From contig CP087219.1 in NCBI GenBank assembly GCA_020912385.1, positions 1,674,001 through 1,738,000 of the forward strand: a stretch of DNA of 64,000 nucleotides, given 5' to 3'. This document shows, in pieces, positions 1-11,478 of this stretch. The notes beneath the pieces were generated by a model. That model did not search any database, had not been told where the DNA came from, and was given only the letters and a program-made list of their open reading frames with translations. The position numbers and the translations under genes are program-made. Source of the DNA: Neofusicoccum parvum (taxonomy: Eukaryota; Ascomycota; Dothideomycetes; Botryosphaeriales; Botryosphaeriaceae). The stretch's first letter is position 1; every line of letters starts with the position of its first letter.

Positions 1-7
1 TTCGAAT

Positions 8-2358
8 ATGGCAGTCGATGACAAAAGATTCGCGAAAAAATCCACACGAATTTTGGGTCACCAGCTTGTGGGAGTACAGTTGGAGGCCGAACGCCTCAGG
101 AAAGAGAATGAAGCACTACGAAAGCTGTTGAAGGCAGAGAAAGCCCAATCTGTATCAAACAAGTGGCTTGTTCTCTTTCGGCTGCGGAGGGCCACCGTAG
201 AATCCTATACGGACATGGACGACTTGAACGACGAGGTATATCTGGACGAGCCAAGATGGTTCAAGGATTCTGAGAGCCAATGGCGTCTTCGAGGGTTAAG
301 CCCGGTTTCTGGTCTCGAACTGTTCATTGAAAAGCAGAGGCAACAGGGTGTGGCGTTCGTCGTGTTTCAGACACTCACGGAAGACTCTGTGCAACAAAAC
401 AGGAACAGGCGCCACAGTATGCGCTCTTCAAGCTCTACCCGAGCAAAACCCTACGACAAAAAAACAATGTCTGTGAGAATACTATGCGAAGTTCTTCAAG
501 ATGCTACGGATACCTTGTTCAGCAACGACGATATTTTGCGGCAGTACCTTCGACACAACGGTGAAGAGCTCGGCAGTATTGAGGTGCTTTTCTTCCATTT
601 CCAGGAACGTGTTGAGAACGGTTTCGGCATGCTCGAACCCTCAGAGATACGCCAAATGCAGCTCTTGCTGAATTTTGTTCACCTTACCTTTGGACAGGAG
701 CACCAAGAGGCTAGAAAACTCTTTCAACAAGGCCTAGTCAACGAAAGCACAGTGAAGTATCTCTTCATCCCGCGCGAAGTACTTGTGCAGCATGAAAGAG
801 GAAGAGCCTGTCCGCGAGGGTTTATTCAGGAATCGTTCTTGCGCCACTCAAGTGAGAAGGGGGAATTCTATCTGATGGCTGGATATTGGGAATTCGACGG
901 GAACTTCAGAAAAGCAGAAAGAAAGCTTTCTCTCAGCCGAAGGCAGTTGAGTGGGAAAGGCGTGGAGATACACCAACTTAGCCTCCACCCACTGCGGCAT
1001 GCTAAGCCTAGCGTTGCTGAGGATTTGAGGCATCGCGGCATGACATTTTGGAATTGTCGCAGACATGCCTACGTCAATTACCATGGACCGGATATGAAAG
1101 GAGACACAATCTACGTAAGTGGAAATTGATTGAGCGATTTTCAGGATGGACGCCATTAACACGAACCAGGTGGATACAAGATTTCTTATTGACACATCCA
1201 CGTACTTGAAAATCCATGGCCCTAATCGCTTCGAAGGAGGATTGAAGATAGCGTCAAACTCTAAGAGCCAAGAGCAAGATCAATCTGAAGATTCTGATAG
1301 TGACGAAAATGGGGTGGATCACTGGCACGTGGAAAAAACACACAGGCACGACATTCGAAGCGAGTCAGACGCTTTTACAGCAAAAGATCCCCCTGAAGGT
1401 CACTTCATCTATTGCCTCCCGGAGAACATCTTTGGCTTCGAGATGATAGAAAAGAAATGGGGTACTGTTCACTCTTAAAGCTCCCACATGGTCTATAGCA
1501 TTCTGACACGTAGTAGTGGACCTTCGAGTAGACGGAATTTCGCCACTCAAATGGAACAAAGATACCTTCAGCACTCTGGAAATCAAAGAACAAAACAAGG
1601 TATTGATCACTGCCTTGGTGAGCAACAAAATTGAGGCAGAAAAGGCAACCGATCTTGTCGCAGGAAAGGGCACAGGCCTCATTGTTCTCCTTCATGGTGG
1701 CCCAGGAACAGGAAAAACCCTCACAGCAGAAAGTGTTGCCGAAATTGCCGAAAAGCCTCTTTACCGTGTCACCTGTGGTGATATTGGTACAGACCCCAAA
1801 GAGGTAGAGAGCTATCTCGAAAAAGTCTTCTATCTCGGGAAAATTTGGGATTGCGTGGTGCTTCTTGATGAGGCTGATGTCTTTCTCGAGCAAAGATCTT
1901 TGGAAGACCTTTCCAGGAACGCGCTGGTTTCGGTCTTCCTCAGGACACTCGAGTACTACACTGGGATTCTCATCCTCACAAGCAACCGGGTCGGCACCTT
2001 TGACGAAGCATTCAAGTCTCGAATCCAACTTGCTCTGCACTACACACCTCTCACCCAACGGCAACGAGAGCAGATCTGGGCCAACTTCATCAAGCGCCTT
2101 CAGTCTTTGGGAGAGCCAGTCGACGGGGTTGAAATTCTTTCACAGGTCCGCCGCTTATCCGAATATCCAATGAATGGGCGTCAAATTCGGAATGCGATTA
2201 CTACAGCACGACAACTTGCTCTCTACAAGAACGAAACCCTTAACACAGGGCATCTGGAACACTCTATTGAGGTATCTGGAGATTTTGATAGGTATCTCTC
2301 GGGTGTGAAGGGTGATATCAAAGACGATGATTGGGCACGAGAGGAGGGAGTCCGGTGA
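8..2358 (+). CDS. AAA+ ATPase with N-terminal DUF7025-like region
   Basis: Three exons are read: 8-1114, 1170-1461 and about 1517-2358 (about 746 aa). Both joins keep phase; the first acceptor is the AG ending at 1169, because the nearer AG at 1144 runs into a stop. The C-terminal third is an AAA+ module: Walker A GGPGTGKT (about residues 527-534), Walker B VVLLDEADVF, sensor 1 LTSNR and an arginine-finger-like SRIQ. The N-terminal part matches the layout of a large fungal ATPase family in which a DUF7025-type domain precedes one AAA+ ring domain. Its substrate is not known; remodelling of a protein or complex by ATP hydrolysis is the family expectation. Only seven bases lie upstream of the first ATG, so the true start may lie outside the window. 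The family call is solid, the role unknown. Confidence 0.85.
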
Positions 2359-2759
2359 ACCATTGAGCTGTGAACAGGGGATTTCTTACTGTATCTTCAA
2401 TCACGATGAGACGACTTAAATTGAATCGCATTCCAAAGTTTTCAAGATAAGCTTTTATGTTAATGTATTTGGATACCGGATGGTATGGAAGCTTTGGTAG
2501 CTATTTTGGCTGAGGTAGCTTCTGATTGGGTTTCACCTGTTGCATGATTTGGATGCTTCGGTAGCTCTAGTGAGTTTCACGAAACATCTTTATGATGCTG
2601 CAGATAATCTTGCATATCTCTATGGTAGATGAACATATCCTAAGCAGAGGATCTTAAAGGCGGAGGTGCCGCGTCACTGTTTCGGTGTTTCCCGCTACCA
2701 TGGCTTATGCCCAAACGTTATGAACATACCATGCTACGCTCATACCCGATCAAGTACCC
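2359..2759. other. intergenic, 3' flank of the AAA+ gene
   Basis: AT-richer than the coding regions, with short T-rich runs. I see no coding frame, RNA gene or repeat here. Confidence 0.5.
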
Positions 2760-2942
2760 CTACTCCTCATTGCACGTAGTGGGATGGAAACTATTTGTTA
2801 CGAAGTCTTGCAAGTTCTCGTACTCCTCCGAAAGCACCTTGCACTCCTTCTTGCGGTCTTTCCGCTCGCGCCTGAGCTTAGTGCGCTGGTGAAGGAGCTC
2901 GGTAAGTGGCTTCTTCTCCGCGGCACATCGCAGCAATCCCAC
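2760..2942 (-). other. short coiled-coil-like reading frame downstream of the coiled-coil gene
   Basis: About 60 codons, rich in Lys, Arg and Glu, on the same strand and just past the stop of the coiled-coil gene. Its composition (for example LSEEYENLQDF) resembles the end of that gene (LDEYEDLCKEHS). I could not join it to the upstream exon: the available donor (phase 2) and acceptors (phase 0) do not match. It has no ATG at its beginning. It may be a decayed 3' exon, a partial duplication or chance. Confidence 0.25.
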
Positions 2943-2959
2943 CGGAATATTAAATCCCT

Positions 2960-3919
2960 CTAGTCATCTTCCTCCCCGTTAATGTTCTCGAAGTACTTGT
3001 CGATGAACTCCTCATAGTTCTTGGCCTCCTTGATCACATCCGAATGCTCCTTGCATAGGTCCTCGTACTCATCGAGTAAGTACTGGTGCTTCTCAAGCAA
3101 CTCAGCGTACTTTTCCCGCCCAGCGCTCAGCTGTTGATGAGCGAGCTCGTTGTCATTCCAGACTTCCGCATGCTCGCCATCCAGGAACTGGTTCTGTTCA
3201 ATCAGTCCCTCATTCTGCTTCTGCAAGGCCAGGTTTCGCTCGCCCAGGCCCTCCTTCCGATTATCCAGAACCTTGTTCACCGTGTTCCAGGCTTGCATCT
3301 CCTCAGTCTGGCCAAGCATCTGCTTCTTGAAACTCTCGGCGTATCTGTTGGCGTTCTCGTTGCGCTTGACCGCGTTGTCGTACTCGTGCTCGAGATTGGT
3401 GTTCTCGGAGATCAGGACCTCATTCTTTTTGCGAGAGGTCTCGAGAGTCTTCTTCGAGTTCTTGTAGCGCTTGCGAATATGCTGGTACTTCATGACCCAA
3501 GCGGCAGTATTGGTGCTGGTCTTACGAAGCTTCGTAAGAGATGTTTTGACGTGAAATTTCTTGCGCTGGCACCTGGTCTTCTCGCTGCGGTCCATCAATG
3601 CCTTGACCAAGGTGAGGATGATGGCGTTGCGGTGCTTTACATATACATTTGTCCTGATGTCCTCAATTGCAATGGTGGACTGCCCGTCGTGGCCTTCAGC
3701 AGCGGTGCCGATACCTCTAATATTACGGTTTGTAGAAGTGGAGTTATCAAGGAGGAGCGGCGTGTTGGTGCTGTCTTCGGTATTGACCTCACCTAAGTAC
3801 CCATAGTAGCCACTGAATTTAAATTGTTCATATTGCTTCTGCCTAAAATGCCTTCATCCACCAAATAGACCCCGACCATTCCTTACAAGAGAACCCAGAA
3901 ACCCGCCCAACCAATCCAT
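2960..3919 (-). CDS. orphan coiled-coil protein
   Basis: Two exons: 3919-3887 (11 codons from ATG) and 3838-2960. They are joined by a 48-nt intron with a GTAAGG donor and a GGCAG acceptor, both in phase 0 (303 aa). I chose this start because the open frame extends well above the first internal Met and has no other ATG; the small first exon supplies one. The protein is nearly all charged helix from about residue 120 onward: heptad-like Leu/Ile spacing, many Glu, Lys, Gln and Asn, and an acidic end (GEEDD). There is no signal peptide, membrane helix or enzymatic motif. The start lies only about 95 bp from the end of the neighbouring CCCH gene, transcribed the same way. I do not recognise a family; a scaffold role is only inference. 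Confidence 0.6.
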
Positions 3920-3944
3920 AAATATCCACAAGCCACGCCTCCCC

Positions 3945-4003
3945 CCCTCCCTCCCTCCCTCCCTCCCTACCAAAAACCCCCATCCCCATCCCCATCCCCA
4001 TCC
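3945..4003. repeat. CCCT and CATCCC microsatellites
   Basis: A CCCT-type tract (about 3945-3968) is followed after a short spacer by CCCCAT units (about 3977-4003). They fill most of the gap between the coiled-coil gene start and the CCCH gene stop. The minus strand carries at least four closely spaced runs of three or more G, so it fits a G-quadruplex-forming pattern. Confidence 0.8.
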
Positions 4004-4013
4004 ACCCCAAAAA

Positions 4014-6209
4014 CTACGCCTCCCCACCCACCCCCATCGCAACCTTCCCCCCAACCTTCACCGGCACCCTCGTCCCCCCCGCCCTCCTCCCCCTCCCCGT
4101 CGTCGTCGCCGCCGTCATCGTAGTCATCACCCTCCCCCGCCCCGCACCCCCACCCCTCGCCGTGACAACCGTATGCGGCTCAAAACTCGGCACATCCTCC
4201 CCCTCCCCCTCCTCTTCCGCCCTCCCCGCCGCATGCCTCGACGCCTGCAGCCCCCCAAGCGGCGGCCACGACTTCTTCGTCACGGCCGACGCCGCGCGCC
4301 TGTGCTTCGGTTTGGCCGGGAGAGCGGGCGCGGGCGCGACGGCCAGGCCCGAGGACGCGGAAGCCGGGCGGGAGGGGCGGGGGGTGGCGAGCTTTGGGAT
4401 GGCGGAGGCGGTGGTGGACGTGGTGGTGGCGCTCGAGGTGCGGGAGAAGGCGGGGGAGGAGGCGTTGCCGCCGTCGTCGTCGGTGTCGGATGAGGAGGCG
4501 TAGCCGCTGGCGGGCGTGGACGGGGTGGCTGCGGCGGGGGAGGAGGTGGTGGTGGTGGCGGAGGGGGGTTTCTTCGCTGCTGGGGAGGGGATGGCGGTGG
4601 CGGGGGGCGCGCTGGAGGAGATGGGGCCGATCGAGGGGAAGTACGACTTCATATTCGCCTTGGTGGTGGTGGTCGGCTTGTGTTTGATTGCCGTAGTGCT
4701 GCGGATGCTGGGCTTGGCGCAGGTGGACTGGGTTGATCTGTGGCTGGCTCTGCTATGCCTTCCGCTATCGTGCGATGTCGCGCGGATGAGGTTGAAGATG
4801 TCGGCTTGGGTGTCGCTGATGCTCCTACGTCTCGTCGGTGGCAGCGTGTCTCCGGCCGGGAGGAATGTGGCGCGGCGGGTAGAGGGGGCTTTCTTCTTGT
4901 TGGCCGCCTTTGAGCCGGGAGCAGGAGCCGTGAGATCCGCAAGTGAAGTTAACGTGCTTGCGTCCCTATCAATGGGAGGGCTTGTCGAGAAGTCGATAAG
5001 GTTTTGTTGGTCGTTGTCTTCAGGTGCTATGATTTCCGTGGCGCAAGCGGCAGCAGTTCCCTCTTGCTCTTCCTTCGTCTTGAGTTGTGCGTTCGGCTTC
5101 ATGAGCGAGAGCACGGCGTGCGATTCTAGCGAGCGCTTCGCTGTGTGACGGACATTATGGTCCGGTGCACGGAACCCGAAGGAGACGGCAGGTCCAGCTG
5201 TTGCCTTTGTCGTGCTTGGAGTCGACGGGGCAGGCGGCGCTGGAAGCAGCATTTTCCTATTCTCCCTCATACTCTTCGCAACCTCCTCCTCGCTCTCACT
5301 TCCGCTATCGTCAGAGTGTGCTGCTCGCTGATCTGCAGTAACAACGCGCTGCTGCAACCAGCTGGGAGGCTTTGTGAGTGTCCGGCTGTTGGTATTGCGT
5401 CTGGTCATGGCGGACTTGACCTGGTACCAATGCGGTACGCTGTGAATGCCAACTTTCTCACGCAATGTCTTGAGGTCTGGCATCTCGTGCTTGAAGAGGC
5501 AACCTTGCTGCATAAAGTCGCACTCACCCGTCTTAATCCAGTACGTGCAGTACTCCTTCTTGGTCTGGTCAGGCTCGCGCCCGGAGGGAGGAAGCGGTCG
5601 AGTGTGGACAGCGGGATTGAACTCGAACTTTGGGAGAGCAGCGGCGGTGGTCTAGTGATAGCGTGGAGGTGTTAGTGCGACACTCTCGTCTGGAGAGATA
5701 TAACGGGACATGATACCTTAGGATCCTCCTTCTGCATCCTCTCCTGTTCGTTGGGCTTCCGTGGCTCACGGTCGTGGTCGGAAATGCTCTGGGAGCCTGA
5801 AGGACGAGCGGATGAGCTAAGTTGCAGAGGCCGAAGAGACTTCTGGGAGTCTGTGTAGTGATGTTCTGCATGACGGCGGGCCCATGAATCCACTGCGTAG
5901 GATTCTCTCCGGGCGCGGTGCTAACTGCCGTTAGCTCTGACGGGAGTTATGAGCTCGGAATGAACAACTCACTGCTAAGCTGTAAGTCTGCCCGTTAAAA
6001 GGCAACTTCTCCAGGAACTTCATCCCTTGCGCATCTTCCATCTTGAGCGACCGTGGTGCTCCCTCGAGGTCGATATCGGGCGGAAGCTCATCTACCGGAA
6101 TCACAGGAACGTAGGCACCATTTTCGCGTTGTATAAACCAGTTCGGGCGCAGAAACGCCTTGTACAAGGATGGAGAACCTGGAGGTGTCATGTCAAGACT
6201 GTTGCGCAT
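4014..6209 (-). CDS. CCCH-type zinc-finger protein
   Basis: Three exons, 6209-5973, 5920-5717 and 5651-4014, joined by 52- and 65-nt introns, all in phase 0 (692 aa). At residues 182-202 a zinc finger of spacing C-x8-C-x6-C-x3-H is visible (YCTYWIKTGEC, then C-x3-H in GCLFKHEM), followed by a conserved LKTLREKVG helix. Such fingers usually bind RNA. The region before the finger is a conserved block (PNWFIQRENGAYVPVIPVDEL); the last 400 residues are low-complexity Ser/Thr/Pro/Ala, then Gly/Arg/Val. The first ATG that gives the conserved N-terminus is at 6209; the frame is open further upstream without similar content. Likely a nuclear or cytoplasmic RNA-associated factor; the target is unknown. 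The 3' third lies in a GC-skew switch island. Confidence 0.85.
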
Positions 6210-7163
6210 TTTGTCGATATGTAATTTCGCAGTGCAAAGCAGGGGCGTGTGAAGTAGATAGGTGCATGGAAGGTGAGACCGAAATAACACGCAAGATCCG
6301 TCTCCAAGCCCTGGAGGTATTATAGAGAGGCGCTGATGGCGGAGGCGGCCTGTGGAGGAAATCAGCTGCAGCAAGGAAGCGGCGGACAAACAATATAAAC
6401 ATACCGCCTGCAGATTGCTTTGAAGAACGCTCGTGGATGGCAACGGGCCTGGGCGAGCATCATAAGGCTGAGACAGCGGTTCCCTGCGCTGTTGTCTTGG
6501 ATCAAATGATCCAGGGTTGCTGTGTGCGAAGTAGATCAGCCGGAAGAGACAACAGCAGAGGCCCGGTCTTGGGTTGGAAGCTGGGGAGGGGCTCTGCTTG
6601 GCCGTCAGCTACAGCCCTGGCATGCGTGTCGCTGCTAGCTGTTTCAGGGACAAACCAGATGGCGGGCGGCCTTTACCACAAACGAGCCCAACACCTGGTT
6701 GGCGGAACGCCTGGATCATTTCCGACGGCAGCCTGCATGGAGTGACATCTTCGCGAGCGAGACAAGCGACAGCAGCTATTCGAGAGCGGATTTGCGCCCA
6801 CTTCTTTACACTTTTGCAACCAACCACTCAGGTCGAATCAAGCTTCCCTCTGCTGCAGGGTAAGCTTTCCGAGGATTGCGATCGACAGAGTAAGTTTAGC
6901 ATGTGCACCCGACCTCTTTATCCGATTGGGAAAGGGAACTGCCGCTTCTGCAAGCATTGCCCGACCGGAAAGGTTAAGCTGCTGGAGACATGAAGTCTAG
7001 AACACCTAGCAGATTTGTCTCGGCATACGCAATTGGCAGAGTATGCGAAGAAGTAAAGCAGCCCGCAAAGCAGGAGCGGGTCTGTCACGCGATCAGGGCA
7101 GACGTGAAACCAGTCCCAGTGGGGTGGTTGCGGGAGATAACCCGCAACGCCAATTGGATGAGG
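6210..7163. other. intergenic, convergent side of the CorA-like gene and 5' flank of the CCCH gene
   Basis: Mixed composition with only short unrelated frames. The first 200-250 bases are the likely 5' leader and promoter of the minus-strand CCCH gene. No RNA gene or repeat seen. Confidence 0.4.
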
Positions 7164-9250
7164 TTAAGAGTAGCGGCCACTGCCCGGGCCGGAGACGTCC
7201 AAGACCTCAAAGCTGGTGGCACCAGCCGGCGGTCTGTTGCGGCGATGCACTCTTTGTGGTTTTGATCTCTTGCGTGCAGCACGGCTCTCTCTCCAATCCA
7301 TGAGAGCCTCCAGAATGTCTCCCCCGTAAAAGGCGAGTAGCGACGCCAAGCCAACCACGGCAACAGTGACAGACGCTGCAACGATCCAGAATAGCTTTTG
7401 AGTCTGATCCATATTGCGAATATCTGAGAAGTTCATGCCGAAGAAGCTTGTAATAAATGACAGCGGCAAGAAGATGACTGTGACGATGGTGAAGACCAGG
7501 ATGGCCTTTCCATGGTCCTCAAGTCTGATATTGACGAGTTGAATGGTGCGGTTAACGAGGTTGTTGCTGTTGTCGCGTAGGTCGCACAGATCCACATACT
7601 CGCGCTGCAGGTTCTCCAGGAGTTGCGATACGGGATCTTCCAGCGTTGATGTGGAGAGCTGCCGATACGTGGCGCGGAAGAATGGTGGCAGTGTGCTATC
7701 ATCAGTCATGGTGTGGCTGCGATCGGGGAGGCCACGCGTACGTGTCTTGCTTTTGACTGACATGCGCTCAGATGGGATTGGCTCGTGGCTCTCTAGAATA
7801 TCCTGCAGCTGGGACATGAGGTCAAGTTGCTGTTCGGTGATTTGAATGATAATGTTGAGTTCCTCTTGCACCTGCAGAAGGTCCATGACGAGTCTGGTGC
7901 TCGGCGACCGGTGCAGGCGGTATTGCTGAGATACATCCAATCGTAGTCAGTGCCGCCTGGACGGACGAGTGTTTGAGTTGTTTGGGGTTCAGATCTGGAA
8001 TGGACTTACCAGGTGGCCCAGATAGCCCGCATACCGATCAACCAAGCAGAGTTTCAGGTCAGACCAGAAGCTCCTGTGTAGCATTCCGACTGCTCCGCTG
8101 AGACATGCCACTGCGTGTGTTGTGGCGGTAAAGTCCGGGTTCTGTTCCGAACGGAAAAAGTTATTACGGATGCCGCGAAAGGAAACCTCAGCAATTCTTG
8201 AAGCTAGCTGCAGAGGCGGCCATCGAGATTTCCAGCTCTGGTTGCTCGAAAAGGTTACAATATGCCGGGAGTCGACAACCAGAATCCACAGTTCATCCAC
8301 GTTGAGACCGCCTGGGTAGTGGCCGTACAGGCTGCGGACTTTCAGATCAAGGTCGCGGTCGTTAATCCAGGGTTTGTGCTTCGTAAAAACCTGGTTATGC
8401 TCTCTATCGCTCGTATCTTCCAATCGATAGAAGTGCTGCAGGATCGACCTTAGCATGTGGGAGGAACCTCGGCTCGACTGGAATCCTTCTCGCGGATCAA
8501 CTTGAAAGCGAAGAGGTGGAGTCTCTCCCTCGACGGTCCAATCAAGGAACGGGACGCTAATGAGCACAGGGCAGTTGACATCCTCTTTGTCATCTTCAAG
8601 GTTGAATTGAGGTGCGAGACGCTGCACGAAGGGAGAGAAGTAGCGGCCGTGCTTGGAGAAACGCTCATTCTGGTAGATGCAAAGCTCCATCTTGCGGAAC
8701 GCGGCAATGACGCGGGAAGGATCTGTACTCCAGTCTGAAAGGGCAAGCAAGCACTAGAAATGTCAATCATCGCAATTGGGGCCGTACGGAGGAATAGCTC
8801 ACGCCTTCCAAATATTCCGAAAATTTGCTCGATATATGTCTGAAGTGTCGTTAGCCAAGTGAAAAATCAGATGCGCTGCAGGTTTCTTTACATCCATCTA
8901 CACTTTCTTAATTCCTCCGGATCCTCCACCTTCTCCTGGACGCCTCTGCTCCTCAAACAATTCATCCATCCGTACTCAGAAATCAAGCTCTTGAGATGGT
9001 ACTGCTCGGTCCTGTTACCGACCCACTCGGCCACGTCCACGTCCTCACGCAGCCGCTCCCTGCCGTTGAGCTCGGGCAGTAGACTTGACGAGAGCACCTC
9101 TTTGATCTCGAGCATGGGTCCGGCGTCATGGCGCCAACCCTCGAGACGGATGTCGTGGACAAGCAGCTGGGCGGGCGAGATGCGGCGCTGGCGCCAGTAG
9201 GGGTCGGCCTTCCAGTCGACGTGCGCTTCTGCGTCCTTTGCGTAGAGCAT
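7164..9250 (-). CDS. CorA-like Mg2+ transporter-domain protein (GMN type)
   Basis: Four exons, 9250-8892, 8839-8803, 8753-8010 and 7925-7164 (633 aa); introns of 52, 49 and 84 nt keep phase, and the 37-nt second exon is needed to do so. The C-terminus has two membrane helices, the first ending in FITSFFGMN (GMN about residues 543-545), the signature of the CorA family selectivity loop. It is preceded by a long helical region (QEELNIIIQITEQQ to LVNRTIQLVNIRLEDHGK) that forms the stalk. The large N-terminal half with FSKHGRYFSPF and SVPFLDWTV is typical of fungal CorA-like proteins. Role by family: divalent cation channel or transporter; the membrane (plasma or vacuole) is not evident. The protein ends in a basic tail after the second helix. 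Start: ATG at 9250, MLYAKDAEAH. Confidence 0.85.
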
Positions 9251-9755
9251 GGCGCTCGGATTGAGGCGGGAGCTGTTGTGATTGGGGAAAGACGGAGGAG
9301 GTGGTGAGGAGAAAGATGTAGGATCGCGCGCTAGCAAGCATCTCGCACCGCCACGCCCGCGCCGCAATGCCCCAGGCCCCATCTGCCGTCGATCTTCCCC
9401 GTGCCGATCGACGCGCATGGCGGATGCAGGACGAGAGATTCGTGTGGTTCCTGCATGTGCCCCCTGGGCCTGCCGAGTGAGCGGTGTGCGCAGGCGTCGA
9501 CTGGAGCGGCAGACAAACATGCACAGGTGGTTGGTTCAATTCGACAATCCAGCACTGTGCGTTGCAAGCCCATTTTATTTCCATGGAAAGAGGAAATGAA
9601 CATTCTGTTTTAGTACGCCGTTTCTCGCCAGTGAGAAATCCGCTGTCGATGGTATCCCTCCATACGAAACCATTAGAACCCAACCCATTGCGATGACGCG
9701 TCATGCGGCTATTCGTACAACGCCATACCCAGCCCTAATCTACCCGGCACACACT
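9251..9755. other. intergenic between IEC3 stop and the CorA-like gene start
   Basis: About 500 bp; both neighbours are minus-strand, so this is the CorA-like promoter and the IEC3 3' flank. No coding frame supported. Confidence 0.4.
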
Positions 9756-10975
9756 CTATGAAGCAGCAGCAGCCGCCGCCGCTGCTCCGCCTCTGGCCGC
9801 CTTCTTCCGGCCTCCACGGGCACCACCTGCGCCCTCTTCGCCCTCCCTCTTCCTCTTGCTTGGACGGCTGCTGCCTCCCTTTGGCCTATATGGCTCGTCA
9901 TCCTTGTTCCTCTTTCCCCTGCCGCTGCCCGTCTCTGGGACGAAGCCACCGTCTTCATCATCCGGGTCACCGCCTTTCGATGGTGTCGCAACATTAGCAG
10001 CGGCCTGACCGCGCTTGCCTCCACCGCGTCCATTTCCTCCGCCTTTGGAGCTCTTCTCTGCACCGTCGCCCTTTTCGTTTTCCTTGTCTTGCAGGAACAC
10101 CTGTGGTTGGTGCTTGCGCAGCCAATTGTACACCGAATCCGGATTCCGAATCTGCAGCTCCTTGTCGCTTGGGATGTCACGAGCAGGTAAGCGGATAGGG
10201 CGACCGGAGGTGTCGTTCGGATCGTACATTGTAGGGTCAGACAGCGCCACGTCCAATTCCTTGAGGTATTCCTCCTCGTGGTTTGGACTCAAGTAACCAG
10301 CAAGGCTCTCTCCTACGAGATCATCGGGTATCTGCTCGGGCGGGAAGTGCGTGTGAGGCACCTTGAGGAGCTCGGCGAGCGATTTGTTGTCGAGGGCGGA
10401 GAACTTGGCCGTCAGCTCAGCCTCGCGTTGGGCGAAATCTTCCGAGGATATTCTGCCGGCGGTGAGATCGGCACGTGCTTCTTGAAGCTGACGGTGGATA
10501 GTGTCGGGGTCGGATGCCTCGCCGGCTTCGAGAGAAGGAACTGCGGCTGAGCTGGGGGAGGATGCGCGGAGGTTGATGCGCAGGTGCTGGGGGATCTTGG
10601 GCGTGTCATTGATGTCGAGCAGGAGATCGATGAGCTGGCTGCGGGACTGTTAGCCAGACACACCAGTCGGTCGAACAGGTCACGTACTCATTCTGCTCCT
10701 GCAGACGGCGGGCCAGGGCAATGGCCTTGTGCTCCTCCCTGAAGAGCGAGTTGCTCTCGCGCATCCGGTCGTCGAAGCGCACGCGCATCTTGCGGTACTT
10801 CTTCCTGCAGGAGGTCAGCCAGCGCGCAGGGCGGGGCGGGCGATGGAACGCACCTCCACGAGCGGATGGACGGCGGCTTTGCAGGCGCGTCCATGGCGTC
10901 CGGGTGAGCTGAGCGCGGGGGCGCGGCAGCGGGCTCGTCGCGCGGATGGACGGCGATCTCGTCGTGGGTGGCCAT
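9756..10975 (-). CDS. iec3: INO80 chromatin-remodelling complex subunit IEC3
   Basis: Three exons, 10975-10854, 10804-10688 and 10638-9756 (373 aa), with introns of 49 nt each; phases 2 and 2 match. The joins rebuild the family core SWRKKYRKMRVRFDD, a helix with LFREEHKAIALARRLQEQ, then NDQLIDLLLDINDTP. This is the Ino80_Iec3 domain pattern as I recall it, a fungal subunit of the INO80 nucleosome remodeller in the nucleus. The middle has a conserved HTHFPPEQIPDDLVGE block. The C-terminus is low-complexity, basic and glycine-rich (KGGGNGRGGGKRG, SRPSKRKRE) and ends in a run of about eight alanines. Divergently arranged with the ORMDL gene across 503 bp. Start ATG at 10975 (MATHDEIAVH). Confidence 0.85.
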
Positions 10976-11478
10976 GCCGGGGCGCGGCTCGGACGGCGAT
11001 GCGGGCGGTGATGGGGCCGGGCTGGACGCGGTGTCGTGGAGTCGGGTGAGATGATGCTGTGGTGTGTGGCCAGCGGCGCGCGGGCGGCAAGCTCTGGGCT
11101 GGCCGGGCTGGATCCCTGCAGGCTCGGCGAGGCTGACGTTCCCTCTCCCAGGCCGAAGGGGGGCCTCCGCCGACCTTTTGACCACCCAACTTCGCCCCCG
11201 GTCCAAAGCCTCGCAACTCTCCCTCTCCCACTCCCGCGGCTCCCATCTCCGCGCCCGCACCTTGGCCTCCGTCCACGCCGCTCGTTAGCCGCCCCCCGCT
11301 CCGCTCCAATCCTGCGCATCCGCTGCCGGCCAGTCACCCAGCGCGCATTACGCCCTTTGTCCGCTCCCCAGCGATCTCCCCGACCACCGCCAAACTGTCG
11401 CCCATTCTGCTCAACCGGACTACCTCCTTCCAGGTAGATCCGCACCCCGGCCACTTGACCACTGCCCATGCCGAGAGG
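10976..11478. promoter_or_regulatory. divergent promoter region, IEC3 / ORMDL
   Basis: 503 bp between two divergent starts. The plus strand is G-rich next to IEC3 and C-rich next to ORMDL, so both transcripts would have C/T-rich leaders, as is common in filamentous fungi. No specific factor site can be assigned. Confidence 0.5.
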
